DNA from: Flavivirga spongiicola
GTDB taxonomy: Bacteria > Bacteroidota > Bacteroidia > Flavobacteriales > Flavobacteriaceae
Assembly (NCBI RefSeq): GCF_030540825.1
Contig: NZ_JAUOEO010000001.1
Location: 4,353,001 to 4,417,000, forward strand
Reading direction: 5' to 3'
DNA length: 64,000 nt
A program made the position numbers and the translations under genes. Under the pieces are notes generated by a model. That model did not search any database. It was not told the DNA's origin and was given only the letters and a program-made list of their open reading frames with translations. Shown here in pieces: positions 17,116 through 25,858 of this stretch. Numbering within the stretch: position 1 is the first letter of the stretch; each line of letters begins with the position of its first letter.

Positions 17116-17811
17116 TTATTCTATGCCTTCAAGTGTGATTTTTGCTAAGTTCAAAACCTTATCAAACTGTTCATCTAATGTCATATTAGAGTTATTAATT
17201 TCAATGGCATCTTCAGCTTTAACAAGCGGAGAATCTTCTCTATTAGAATCTAAATAATCCCGTTCTTGAACATTTTTTAAAACATCTACATATTTAACTT
17301 GATCTCCTCTATTAATAAGCTCATCATAACGTCTCTTTGCTCTGGTTTCTGCAGACGCAGTCATAAATATTTTAAGATCTGCTTTAGGAAAAACTACAGT
17401 ACCTATATCTCTTCCATCCATAACAACTCCCCCATTTTTTCCCATTTCCTGTTGTTGCTCAACCAGCTTTTGTCTAACTTCAGAAATAGCTGCTACTTTG
17501 CTAACAAAACCTGACACCTCTAACGTTCTTATTCTTTTTTCAATATTAATGCCATTCAAATACACTTCAGCAAACCCCTCAGACTTATTAAACTTAAAAC
17601 TTATCTCTATTTTAGGTAACTGATAAATAAGTGCTTCGATATTAAAGTCCTCACCACTAATAAGCCCATTTTCCATAGCATAAAAGGAAACAGCCCTGTA
17701 CATAGCACCTGTATCAACATATACATAGCCTAAATATTTAGCAAGTTGTTTGGCTACAGTACTTTTCCCCGTTGAAGAAAATCCATCTATAGCTATAGTA
17801 ATCTTTGACAT
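17116..17811 (-). CDS. cmk: Cytidylate kinase
   Basis: A 231-residue P-loop kinase that phosphorylates CMP/dCMP. The Walker A is GFSSTGKST (~9-17), followed by YVDTGAMYRA, the central GRDIGTVVFP (~151) and the lid segment AKRRYDEL. It is a normal family length. It lies downstream of porQ's promoter region and is transcribed in the same direction as lon and porQ. A -7 element (17832-17839) sits in the 117-bp gap before it, so it may have its own promoter as well as porQ read-through. Confidence 0.97.
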   Translation of the reverse strand: MSKITIAIDGFSSTGKSTVAKQLAKYLGYVYVDTGAMYRAVSFYAMENGLISGEDFNIEALIYQLPKIEISFKFNKSEGFAEVYLNGINIEKRIRTLEVSGFVSKVAAISEVRQKLVEQQQEMGKNGGVVMDGRDIGTVVFPKADLKIFMTASAETRAKRRYDELINRGDQVKYVDVLKNVQERDYLDSNREDSPLVKAEDAIEINNSNMTLDEQFDKVLNLAKITLEGIE

Positions 17812-17831
17812 AGATATTAAGTTTGAAGTGC

Positions 17832-17839
17832 CAAAAATA
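17832..17839 (-). promoter_or_regulatory. -7 element before cmk (TATTTTTG)
   Basis: The minus strand reads TATTTTTG, 20 bases before the cmk start. A T-rich stretch lies at the -33 distance, but there is no exact TTG. Confidence 0.4.
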
Positions 17840-17928
17840 CTTAAAATGCTTAAGGTGAAAAACTAATAATCTAAATTAAAAAGAAGTTAACTTTAAGTAC
17901 TTATAATTTTAGCCACTTTAAATACTAA

Positions 17929-18948
17929 TTATTGTAAATCTATTTGCAAACCAAAAAAGTTTGAATTAGCAGCACTTGTATATTTTGCATGCGTATAGCT
18001 AAAACGCATTTTATTCATTTTAATTGAAATTCCTGCAGATAATCCTGAGAAGTTACGCTGATCTACAATTCGCAATTCTTCACCTCTACGAAAGTTATAA
18101 CCAAGCCTTATATTAAAACCACCTTCAGGAAATATTTCTGCTCCAAGAATGGTATGCCTTATTAATTGACCTAAAAAACCAACTTTCTCATCAGTTTGGT
18201 TTCCTCCTAAATCACTAACCGACCGAGCTGGGTTTGGTCTGGCTATTGGCCATTTCTGAAGATTTTCAAAAGTAACATGCCAACGAATTGGCACATTTTC
18301 CAACCTCTGGGACATTCCGAAATCGACTTCAAACGGAAGACGCTCATTAAGTCCTGCATACGTTGTAATTTGAGTTCCTAAGTTTCTAATAACTATCGCA
18401 GCATTAAAATCTAAATCTTCATTAATATACAGCACCCCTAAATCCGTAGCTACACCAAGCGAGTTGTATTGTTCTAATTTTGATGTAATAAGCTTAACAT
18501 TGGCTCCAAAATAAAAATCAGAATAACCTATTTGAAGTGCATATCCCATGGAAAGAGCAGCTTCATTACCTGTAAATGTACCAGTACTATTACCGTTTTC
18601 ATCATATCCATCAAATGTACCGTAGTTAATATACGTAACACCAGCGTGAAATGTTTGTGTACGCCTATCTACAGTATAGGCATAAGAAGCTGTTCCATAA
18701 CCAATATCTCCTAAATAACTTGTGTAATTTACTGCTAGTTGATTATCCATTTCAACGTTTATAGTTGCCGGATTGAAAAGCCCTTGAGTAACATCATAAT
18801 CAACATTGGTTAACACTTTACCTCCTAATGCTGCCTGACGAGGCGACGATATCAAATTAAGAAATTGATAGGTCGTTTCTCCTCCAACTTGTGCCATAGC
18901 TAGGGCACTAAGAGAAAAACAAAAAAAAGTGATAATTTTCTTTAGCAT
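17929..18948 (-). CDS. porQ: Type IX secretion system protein PorQ
   Basis: A 339-residue predicted outer-membrane beta-barrel with a signal peptide (ALAMAQVGG). It has the PorQ-typical N-terminus (YQFLNLISSPRQAALGG, then FNPATI, LAVNYTSYLGDI) and ends in a strand with terminal LQ. PorQ belongs to the T9SS and works with PorU/PorV/PorZ in modifying and attaching cargo at the cell surface. Its position between cmk and lon is common in Flavobacteriaceae. It provides the core machinery that the adhesin at the left end of the window would need. Confidence 0.93.
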   Translation of the reverse strand: MLKKIITFFCFSLSALAMAQVGGETTYQFLNLISSPRQAALGGKVLTNVDYDVTQGLFNPATINVEMDNQLAVNYTSYLGDIGYGTASYAYTVDRRTQTFHAGVTYINYGTFDGYDENGNSTGTFTGNEAALSMGYALQIGYSDFYFGANVKLITSKLEQYNSLGVATDLGVLYINEDLDFNAAIVIRNLGTQITTYAGLNERLPFEVDFGMSQRLENVPIRWHVTFENLQKWPIARPNPARSVSDLGGNQTDEKVGFLGQLIRHTILGAEIFPEGGFNIRLGYNFRRGEELRIVDQRNFSGLSAGISIKMNKMRFSYTHAKYTSAANSNFFGLQIDLQ

Positions 18949-19047
18949 ATTTACGATACAAAGTAAGTAAATCTATCTTAAAACGATAGCAAGTATCTTT
19001 TATTTTGTAATGAACTTATCAAAACAAAAAACCAATACAAGTTTTCA

Positions 19048-19077
19048 TAAAAAAACCCCGAAGCGAATCGAGGTTTT
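19048..19077 (-). terminator. lon terminator
   Basis: On the minus strand AAAACCTCG pairs with CGGGGTTTT through one G-U pair, with an 8-nt loop, then a T-run. It lies 14 bases after the lon stop. Confidence 0.85.
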
Positions 19078-19090
19078 ATTTTATCTGATT

Positions 19091-21541
19091 TTAAAGCTTT
19101 TTAGCATTCTTGACTTTTTGATCTGTAAGCGCTATTTTAATAACATCACTCATGTCTGTTACATAATGAAATGTTAGCCCTTTTAAGTAATCTTCTTTTA
19201 TTTCTTCTATATCACGTCTATTTTCTTCACACAACAAAATCTCTTTTATACGCGCACGTTTAGCTGCTAGTATTTTTTCTTTAATCCCTCCAACTGGAAG
19301 TACTTTTCCGCGAAGTGTAATTTCTCCTGTCATCGCTAAACTTTTCTTCACTTTCTTTTGTGTGAATAGGGATACTAATGATGTTAACATCGTTACTCCC
19401 GCACTTGGGCCATCTTTTGGTGTTGCACCTTCTGGTACATGAATATGCACATTGTATTTATCAAAAACAGTAGCATCTATTCCAAAATTATCCGCATTAG
19501 ATTTGATATATTCCATGGCAATAGTTGCAGATTCTTTCATCACTTTACCTAAGTTTCCAGTAATGGTAAGCGTACCTTTTCCTTTTGATAAAATAGATTC
19601 AATAAACAGAATATCACCACCGACACGTGTCCACGCTAACCCTGTTACGACACCAGCCACATTATTGTTTTCATATTTATCGCGTTCTAATTTAGGGCCA
19701 CCTAAAACTTCAATAATATCTTCATTAGAAATCTTAATATTATAATCTTCTTCCATGGCGATATTTTTGGCAGCATAACGTACCATTTTTGCAATTTGTT
19801 TTTCTAAACCACGAACACCAGATTCGCGTGTATAGCCTTCTACTATCTTCTCTAATTGCGATTTACCAATCTTTAAATGATCACCAGACAACCCATGTTC
19901 TTTTAATTGTTTTGGTAATAGATGACGTTTCCCTATTTCAACTTTTTCTTCAATAGTATACCCTGTTACGTTAATAATCTCCATACGGTCACGTAATGCT
20001 GGTTGAATAGTAGATAAACTATTAGATGTTGCTATAAACATAACTTTAGAAAGGTCGTAACCCATTTCTAAGAAATTATCATAGAACTCACTATTTTGCT
20101 CAGGATCTAAAACCTCTAACATGGCAGATGATGGATCACCTTGATGTGAGTTGGATAGTTTATCTATTTCATCTAAAACAAAAACAGGGTTAGACGTTCC
20201 AGCTTTCTTCAAACTTTGAATAATACGCCCAGGCATAGCACCAATATAGGTTTTACGATGTCCTCTAATTTCAGCTTCATCACGTAAACCACCCAGAGAA
20301 ATACGCACATACTCTCTACCCAAAGCTTCTGCTATAGATTTACCTAGCGAAGTTTTACCAACCCCCGGAGGGCCATACAAACATAAAATAGGTGATTTCA
20401 TATCATTACGCAACTTCAATACAGCAAGATATTCTATGATTCTACGCTTAACATCTTCTAATCCAAAATGATCTCTATCTAAAACTTTTTTAGCACGTTT
20501 TAAATCGAATTTGTCTGTACTAAATTCATTCCAAGGTAAATCTAGAAATAACTCTAAATAATTGCGTTGAATAGAATATTCCGCAACTTGCGGATTCATA
20601 CGTTGCATTTTAGCAATTTCTTTATCGAAATGCTTAGCTACTTGCTCATCCCATTGCTTTTCACTGGCTCGCAGCTTCATTTCTTCAAGCTCTTCATCAT
20701 GACTTACACCTCCCAATTCTTCTTGAATGGTTTTCATTTGTTGGTGCAAGAAATACTCTCGTTGTTGCTGACTCATGTCCATTTGAACTTTGGACTGAAT
20801 ATCATTTTTAAGTTCTAGCTTTTGAAATTCAACATTCATAAACTTAAGCGTTGCCAAAGCACGTTTTTTTAGATCATCCATTTCTAAAAGAGCCTGCTTC
20901 TCAGCTACCGAAAGGTTCATATTAGAGGATACAAAGTTTATCAGAAATGAATTGCTTTCTATATTTTTAATAGCAAAAGATGCTTCACTAGGAATATTAG
21001 GACTCTCCTTAATAATTTCCAGTGCCAAGTCCTTTATAGAGTCTATAATTGCTGAAAACTCTTTATTATTAACCGCAGGTTTTGCCTCTGCCATGTCTCT
21101 AATAGTCGCATTCATATAGGGGTCTTCGGTAAGAACCTCTGCGACTTTAAAACGTTTTTTTCCTTGAATAATAACTGTTACGTTACCATCTGGCATTTTT
21201 AAAACTCGCAGTATTCTTGCAACCGTACCTGTTTCATTGATATCTTTTGCTGTTGGATTTTCTACAGACTCATCTTTTTGAGATACTACACCAATAACTT
21301 TTCCGCCTTTATTAGCATCATTTATTAGCTTAATTGATTTGTCTCTACCAGCAGTAATAGGAATGACCACTCCTGGGAACAACACTGTATTTCTCAATGA
21401 TAAAATCGGCAGTGTTTCTGGCAATTCCTCATTATTGATGGCTTCTTCATCTTCTGGTGTCATTAACGGAATTAATTCTGAGTTTTCATCAAACTCCTGT
21501 AATGACAAACTGTCAAGGGCAATAAAATTAGATTTCTTCAT
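19091..21541 (-). CDS. lon: ATP-dependent protease Lon (endopeptidase La)
   Basis: An 816-residue cytoplasmic AAA+ protease. The N-terminal substrate domain spans ~44-245 and a coiled coil ~250-315. Walker A is GPPGVGKTS (390-398), Walker B is VFVLDEID, and the Ser-Lys protease domain has catalytic S713 (PKDGPSAG) and K756 (GGIKEKI). Their 43-residue spacing equals that in E. coli Lon. It degrades misfolded and regulatory proteins. It has its own terminator before porQ. No heat-shock operator such as CIRCE was seen in the 264-bp upstream gap. Confidence 0.98.
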   Translation of the reverse strand: MKKSNFIALDSLSLQEFDENSELIPLMTPEDEEAINNEELPETLPILSLRNTVLFPGVVIPITAGRDKSIKLINDANKGGKVIGVVSQKDESVENPTAKDINETGTVARILRVLKMPDGNVTVIIQGKKRFKVAEVLTEDPYMNATIRDMAEAKPAVNNKEFSAIIDSIKDLALEIIKESPNIPSEASFAIKNIESNSFLINFVSSNMNLSVAEKQALLEMDDLKKRALATLKFMNVEFQKLELKNDIQSKVQMDMSQQQREYFLHQQMKTIQEELGGVSHDEELEEMKLRASEKQWDEQVAKHFDKEIAKMQRMNPQVAEYSIQRNYLELFLDLPWNEFSTDKFDLKRAKKVLDRDHFGLEDVKRRIIEYLAVLKLRNDMKSPILCLYGPPGVGKTSLGKSIAEALGREYVRISLGGLRDEAEIRGHRKTYIGAMPGRIIQSLKKAGTSNPVFVLDEIDKLSNSHQGDPSSAMLEVLDPEQNSEFYDNFLEMGYDLSKVMFIATSNSLSTIQPALRDRMEIINVTGYTIEEKVEIGKRHLLPKQLKEHGLSGDHLKIGKSQLEKIVEGYTRESGVRGLEKQIAKMVRYAAKNIAMEEDYNIKISNEDIIEVLGGPKLERDKYENNNVAGVVTGLAWTRVGGDILFIESILSKGKGTLTITGNLGKVMKESATIAMEYIKSNADNFGIDATVFDKYNVHIHVPEGATPKDGPSAGVTMLTSLVSLFTQKKVKKSLAMTGEITLRGKVLPVGGIKEKILAAKRARIKEILLCEENRRDIEEIKEDYLKGLTFHYVTDMSDVIKIALTDQKVKNAKKL

Positions 21542-21805
21542 ATATATTTTTAGGTCAATCTGTCATTAAAACAAAATTGAGCATTTATTATATTTATTTT
21601 TAAAAATGTTAAAACAATGAATACCAAATACTTAACAAATATTAAAGATATACATCACTACTATAAATTCAATAGCTGTGCCACAATACACAACCCAACT
21701 AAATATCTTTAATTTCAGTAGAAAATTCAAGTTATTAAACAAGGTTTTTCTCATGCAAACTATTAGATTTGTGCTTTCAAAAATCTCAAAAATATTAATT
21801 TAATT

Positions 21806-22597
21806 ATGATCCAAAAAAGTACATTACTCTTTGCTCTATGCATGGTTCTTTTTTCATGTAGTTCTGAATCTACAGATAACACGAATGAACCAACTAACGA
21901 TTCAACTTTATTAAAAAAAACTATTGAAACTGATAGTGATGGTGAAAAACTAACAACTAACTATACTTATGATGGCAATAAACTTACTAATGTCATTTAC
22001 GACGATGGTTCTAAGAATACATACACATATGAAAATGATAAGTTAATTAGAGAAGATCAATTTCTTGAAGGTGAGCTGGCTGCTTATATTACTTTAGAAT
22101 ATAACGCTGATAAAAAGGTTGCTAGCTTCACAGAGTTTTGGCTTGAACCCTCTGGAATTGAAGGGCTAGTATATAAACACGTATTAACATATAACAATGA
22201 CAATACCATAACAAATAAAGTTTACCGAGGAGACATTAACTCTCAAACAGATTTATCTGTCACTCAAACAATTACTCTTGATGGTAAGAATATTACAGAA
22301 ATAAAAGATGATAATGCGGGTGAATACAAATTATTATACTCATATGACAATAGTAATGGTATATTTAAAAATATTCATGCCATAGAAGTATTAAATCTTT
22401 TGAGTCAAAATGAATTTGGAGCATATATTAACGGAAATAGTAATAACGTAACTAGTTTTATAGAAAGTTCTACTAGTCCAAATGAATTTAACAAAGAAAC
22501 ATTTGAATATACTTATAACAACAGCGGTTATCCAATTGCGGCAAAATCTTATTTTGATGGAGAATTAGATGGTTCTATAGAATACTTTTACGAGTAA
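21806..22597 (+). CDS. Lipoprotein with RHS/YD-like repeats
   Basis: A 263-residue protein with lipobox LFSC (Cys ~18) followed by an acidic linker (SSESTDNTNEPTND). The body holds short repeated strands of the type NYTYDGNKLTNV, YTYENDKLI and FEYTYNNSGYPI. These resemble single YD/RHS-type or flavobacterial 'Y-x-Y-D/N-N' repeats. A surface-exposed binding or scaffold role is only a guess. An IS3-family element has inserted 10 bp after its stop codon and now separates it from the terminator at 24012. Confidence 0.7.
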   Translation: MIQKSTLLFALCMVLFSCSSESTDNTNEPTNDSTLLKKTIETDSDGEKLTTNYTYDGNKLTNVIYDDGSKNTYTYENDKLIREDQFLEGELAAYITLEYNADKKVASFTEFWLEPSGIEGLVYKHVLTYNNDNTITNKVYRGDINSQTDLSVTQTITLDGKNITEIKDDNAGEYKLLYSYDNSNGIFKNIHAIEVLNLLSQNEFGAYINGNSNNVTSFIESSTSPNEFNKETFEYTYNNSGYPIAAKSYFDGELDGSIEYFYE

Positions 22598-22607
22598 TCA
22601 TTAAAAC

Positions 22608-22632
22608 TGTCTAGTCCTAAATAAGCGATACA
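22608..22632 (+). repeat. Left terminal inverted repeat of the IS
   Basis: 25 bp beginning TGTC and containing GTCCTAAA and AGCGATACA. It matches the right end with four mismatches. Confidence 0.95.
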
Positions 22633-22650
22633 GATTATAAAGGATTAAAT

Positions 22651-23577
22651 TTATAAATTAAAGCTGAACAATGGGGCATCATTGTTCAGCTTTTTTGATT
22701 TGTATTGTTTTCTTTTGAGTTCGTTTTGTTTGTGCATCTTTTCAGGAGTTAACATATGGTTTGATAAATGAGGCCTTTGATCATTATAAATATCAATTGC
22801 ATCTTTGATCAGTTTCTTCTTTATATCCAGATCTTTAATACTTCTGGCTATATCAAATTCTTGTTTTAAAATCCCATTTACTCTTTCTGCGATTGCGTTT
22901 TCATAGGGGTCATATTTCTCAGTCATACTTGAACTTATATTATTGCTCATCAATAGTTGTTGATACTCATTAGAACAGTATTGCAAACCTCTATCAGAGT
23001 GGTGTATTAGTGGTTGGTTTTTATACATTCTATTCCCTAATGCCATATTGAGAGCTTGCAATGAACCTTCCATACTTAGGCTATCAGATATATTATAACC
23101 TACTATTTTCTTGGAGTATGCATCGGTGATCAAGGCCAGGTAAGAAGGGTTGCTCCTAGTTCCTACGTAAGTTATATCACTAACCCACACAGATTCTGGT
23201 TTTTCTATCTCCATGGTACTTATCAGGTTTTTGTGTTTTCTGAACCGATGGTGCGAATCTGTAGTGATATGGTAACTTTTCTTTGGGGTTATAAGCATAT
23301 GGTTAGCCCGTAATATTTTAAATAACTTATCTCTGCCTACCTTTAGAGCTGATAGTTCTTTTTTTAACAAATGGTACAGCTTTCTAGCTCCTAGCTTGGG
23401 CATGACATTGCGTATACCACGAACTAGGGCGATCACTTTTTGAACTATGGCTTGTCTTTGGGCTTTTGATTTTATAGCCCTATAATAAACCTGTCTGTCT
23501 ACCCCGAGTAATTTACAGGTAGAAACTAATGTTTCTTTGTGTGCTTCTTTGTAGTGTTCAATAACTCGGGTTTGTAA
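22651..23577 (-). CDS. IS3-family transposase OrfB (expressed by -1 frameshift)
   Basis: In the -1 frame entered at 23577 the product runs 308 residues. The N-terminal helical part continues orfA (ETLVSTCKLLGV, then VYYRAI), followed by HTH_21-like KLGARKLYHLLK and the rve/DDE integrase core: first Asp in VWVSDITYV, second in HHSDRGLQY, Glu in YENAIAERVNG. There is no ATG early in the frame, and the first possible start (GTG at 23436) would remove conserved sequence. This supports production only as an OrfAB fusion of about 436 residues, the catalytic transposase. Confidence 0.93.
   Translation of the reverse strand, partial: LQTRVIEHYKEAHKETLVSTCKLLGVDRQVYYRAIKSKAQRQAIVQKVIALVRGIRNVMPKLGARKLYHLLKKELSALKVGRDKLFKILRANHMLITPKKSYHITTDSHHRFRKHKNLISTMEIEKPESVWVSDITYVGTRSNPSYLALITDAYSKKIVGYNISDSLSMEGSLQALNMALGNRMYKNQPLIHHSDRGLQYCSNEYQQLLMSNNISSSMTEKYDPYENAIAERVNGILKQEFDIARSIKDLDIKKKLIKDAIDIYNDQRPHLSNHMLTPEKMHKQNELKRKQYKSKKLNNDAPLFSFNL
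22660..22696 (+). terminator. Inward-facing terminator at the IS left end
   Basis: A perfect 14-bp stem (22660-22673 with 22680-22693), 6-nt loop, then TTT on the plus strand. It overlaps the last codons of orfB. Its orientation stops transcription entering the IS from the upstream lipoprotein gene. Confidence 0.8.
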
Positions 23578-23960
23578 TTTTTTCTGATTGGAATATCATA
23601 TTCTTTCTCTGCCATATCAACAAGCATGTCAAAGATGATCACTTTCTTGTCAGCGCGTTCAGCCAAATGTTCTGCCCGAGCTTTTTGCTTTTCCAGCAGT
23701 TTGATTTTTGCTTCTAATTCAAGTATCTTTTGTTCCGGTGTTTTTGCCAAAGTAAAAGGGGATTGATCTTCCCAATCAAAGGTACCGTATTTTTTCAACC
23801 AATTGGTTACCGTAGAGTCTCCTTGAATGCCATATTTAGCTTTGGCCTGGCTTTTTGTGAGATTGCCTTGTTCTATGTCTTCTACTAATTGAAGCTTGAA
23901 AGAAAGCGAATAATCTTTTTGGGTACGCTTTAAATACCCTTTGTTTTCCGATGTTTTCAT
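23526..23960 (-). CDS. IS3-family OrfA (helix-turn-helix protein)
   Basis: A 144-residue protein. The HTH at ~25-60 includes LVEDIEQGNLTKSQAKAKYGI, then STVTNWLKKYG, which binds the terminal repeats. A leucine-zipper-like coiled coil at ~80-110 (EQKILELEAKIKLLEKQ) serves for multimerisation. The last ~16 residues lie beyond the frameshift site. OrfA alone usually represses or modulates transposition. Confidence 0.93.
   Translation of the reverse strand: MKTSENKGYLKRTQKDYSLSFKLQLVEDIEQGNLTKSQAKAKYGIQGDSTVTNWLKKYGTFDWEDQSPFTLAKTPEQKILELEAKIKLLEKQKARAEHLAERADKKVIIFDMLVDMAEKEYDIPIRKNYKPELLNTTKKHTKKH
23577..23583 (-). other. Programmed -1 frameshift slippery site (A AAA AAT)
   Basis: On the minus strand the zero-frame codons are AGA AAA AAT, so the heptamer fits X XXY YYZ. 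Shifting back one base gives TTA CAA ACC, the open orfB frame. I translated both frames by hand and the orfB frame is open from here to its stop at 22651. Confidence 0.88.
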
Positions 23961-23976
23961 TACACTAAGCTTTTAG

Positions 23977-24001
23977 TGTATCGCTATTTTAGGACGGGAC
24001 A
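23977..24001 (-). repeat. Right terminal inverted repeat of the IS
   Basis: Read on the minus strand it begins TGTCCCGTCCTAAAATAGCG and aligns with the left repeat at 21 of 25 positions. Confidence 0.95.
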
Positions 24002-24011
24002 AACCCTAAAC

Positions 24012-24050
24012 AAAAAGAGCTATTTCTTAAATTGGAAATAGCTCTTTTTT
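24012..24050. terminator. Strong bidirectional terminator
   Basis: A perfect 15-bp stem (24012-24026 with 24035-24049) with A and T tracts on both sides. It serves rhomboid on the minus strand. Before the IS arrived it also ended the lipoprotein transcript, from which it is now about 1.4 kb away. Confidence 0.92.
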
Positions 24051-24072
24051 ATTCATAACTACCCAAATAGCA

Positions 24073-24723
24073 TCACACCTTCCCCATTTTCTTCAAAACA
24101 AATAGCAAAACAATAGGTACCGCTAATAAACCAATCATAAGCAAATTGGTTTTAAATAATCCTGGTGATAAGATCAAAGTAATAAGATACCCTCCAATGG
24201 CACCTCCAAAATGCGCATCATGGCCTATATTACCTATTCTGTTTTTCATCCCGTAAATAGAGTATAACAAATACCCTACCCCAAAAATATATGCTGGTAT
24301 GGGAACCGGAATAAAAAACATATATAAATCCATTCCTGGTCTCAATAAAATAGCCGCGTATAAAATGCCTGTTACTGCACCACTCGCGCCAACAGCACTG
24401 TAATGGTACTCATTTTTATGAAAGTACAGGGATAGTAAACTCCCCAATAACAAACTACCTATATAAATTAAGAGAAAATAAAGAGGACTTAAAAGTGTAA
24501 TAACAACACCTGCAAAAAAATACAGGGTCAACATATTAAACAATAAATGCTGTGTATCTACATGTAAAAACCCAGAGCTAAACATTCTAATCTGTTCGCC
24601 TCTTTGAACGCCACCTACGTGGAACTTATACTTATCAAAAAAACTATAATCACCAAAACCCTTATAAGATATGATGACATTTGCTGCTATTATAATGATG
24701 GTAATTAAGTCTAATTTGCCCAT
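24073..24723 (-). CDS. Rhomboid family intramembrane serine protease
   Basis: A 216-residue polytopic protein with six predicted helices. The catalytic dyad is visible as Ser114 in GASG (112-115) and His171 in AHFGGAIGG. Oxyanion-helping His59 and Asn63 lie in QHLLFNM. Rhomboids cleave membrane proteins within the bilayer. It is divergent from the acyltransferase gene, with 62 bp between starts. The substrate is unknown. Confidence 0.93.
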   Translation of the reverse strand: MGKLDLITIIIIAANVIISYKGFGDYSFFDKYKFHVGGVQRGEQIRMFSSGFLHVDTQHLLFNMLTLYFFAGVVITLLSPLYFLLIYIGSLLLGSLLSLYFHKNEYHYSAVGASGAVTGILYAAILLRPGMDLYMFFIPVPIPAYIFGVGYLLYSIYGMKNRIGNIGHDAHFGGAIGGYLITLILSPGLFKTNLLMIGLLAVPIVLLFVLKKMGKV

Positions 24724-24753
24724 GTAGTGTAAACGTTTAAAATCTATTTAGCA

Positions 24754-24761
24754 TATATTTG
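24754..24761 (+). promoter_or_regulatory. -7 element before the acyltransferase gene (TATATTTG)
   Basis: An exact TAnnTTTG match, 24 bases before the start codon. No TTG is at the expected -33 distance. Confidence 0.4.
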
Positions 24762-24785
24762 CCGCTACAAATCTAAAATTATTTA

Positions 24786-25664
24786 ATGCAATTTCTAATT
24801 TATATCATTGTTTATCCATTTTTATGGTCTATATCCAAACTTCCCTTCAGGTTATTGTATATAGTTTCAGATGGTCTTTACATATTACTTTACCATGTAA
24901 TAGGCTATAGAAAAAAGGTTGTCAATAATAATTTAAAGCTTGTTTTTCCTAACAAAACAGAAAAAGAAATTACTACTATTAGAAAAAAATTCTACAAACA
25001 TTTATGTGACATGTTTTTAGAAATGGCAAAAACCATGTCTATATCTAAAAAAGAGTTAAAAAAACGTTTTAAAATCACCAATCCGGAAGAACTTAAACGT
25101 TTAGAATCTTTAAATAAAAGTGTTATTTTAATATTTGGACATTATGCCAGTTGGGAGTGGTCTATAGTACTTCAAAATTATATAAATTTTAAAGGCTTAG
25201 CCGTATATAAAAAACTGGCAAACCAACATTTTGATAAACTGGTTAGAGACATTCGTTCTAAATTTAATACGCAGTTAATTAGCACCAAAGAGACCACAAG
25301 CATTATAAATCACAATGAAGCCAAGGGTATTAAAAGTATTACTGGCTTTTTAAGTGACCAGTCTCCCAGATTAAGCAAAGATGTGTATTGGAATCGTTTT
25401 ATGGGAATCAAGGTACCGTGTTTCACAGGCGGTGAACGCCTAGCTAAAAAGTTAGATCTAACAACAGCTTATTTAAAAGTCAACAAGGTAAAACGAGGGT
25501 TTTATGAAGCAGAAATTGTAACACTTGCAGAAGACTCAAATAAGTATAAAGATTATGAATTAACAGATCTATTTCTTAAAGAAGTAGAAAAGCAAATTTA
25601 TAAAGCTCCCGAATATTATTTCTGGACTCATAAACGCTGGAAACATAGAGAAAAGACTCTTTAA
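24786..25664 (+). CDS. Lysophospholipid / lipid A-type acyltransferase (LpxL/HtrB family)
   Basis: A 292-residue inner-membrane protein with an N-terminal anchor (~4-30). The family's catalytic H-x4-D/E is seen as HYASWE (~119), with later SDQSPR (~190) and the YFWTHKRWK C-terminal block. Homologues transfer an acyl chain to lipid A precursors or related lipids. It is followed after 8 bases by a convergent small ORF and glmM. Confidence 0.88.
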   Translation: MQFLIYIIVYPFLWSISKLPFRLLYIVSDGLYILLYHVIGYRKKVVNNNLKLVFPNKTEKEITTIRKKFYKHLCDMFLEMAKTMSISKKELKKRFKITNPEELKRLESLNKSVILIFGHYASWEWSIVLQNYINFKGLAVYKKLANQHFDKLVRDIRSKFNTQLISTKETTSIINHNEAKGIKSITGFLSDQSPRLSKDVYWNRFMGIKVPCFTGGERLAKKLDLTTAYLKVNKVKRGFYEAEIVTLAEDSNKYKDYELTDLFLKEVEKQIYKAPEYYFWTHKRWKHREKTL

Positions 25665-25672
25665 AAGTCTTC

Positions 25673-25858
25673 TTACAAACTTTTAAAGAGCATTTCATAT
25701 TCTTCAAAACGATGCTCTCGAATTGGTCTTAATTTTGGATCTGTATTAAAATACAATAATAAGCAAGGTGCTATATTCTTGTATTTTTCAACATATTCGT
25801 ATCTAACCAACTCATTATTGTTAATGCGTTGTTTTATTTTATTATGATAGGGATACAG
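25673..25858 (-). CDS. Possible 61-codon gene without ATG, abutting the glmM stop
   Basis: Directly after the glmM TAA (25859-25861), the same frame stays open for 61 codons, from CTG at 25856-25858 to TAA at 25673-25675. The translation looks protein-like, with LVRYEYVEKYKNIAPCLLLY and PKLRPIREHRFEEYE. It fills the whole gap to the convergent acyltransferase gene. There is no ATG or GTG before its single late Met (codon 56). It could use the CTG (or TTG at codon 17) by coupling to glmM termination, be a read-through tail of GlmM, or be a decayed gene. I do not recognise a named family. Confidence 0.45.
   Translation of the reverse strand: MYPYHNKIKQRINNNELVRYEYVEKYKNIAPCLLLYFNTDPKLRPIREHRFEEYEMLFKSL

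Larger units (their letters stand above)
22608..24001 (-). mobile_element. Complete IS3-family insertion sequence, 1394 bp
   Basis: The element is bounded by 25-bp terminal inverted repeats (21 of 25 match) that begin TG and end CA, and flanked by a 3-bp AAC target duplication (22605-22607 and 24002-24004). It encodes orfA and orfB in overlapping frames joined by an A6T slippery site. All DDE residues are present. It sits between a lipoprotein gene and that gene's terminator and breaks no visible gene. It appears intact and possibly active. Confidence 0.96.

Noticed and set aside
23436..23577. Independent orfB start at the GTG (23436)
   Set aside because: Conserved IS3 OrfB sequence continues upstream in the same frame to the slippery site, so a frameshifted fusion explains it better.
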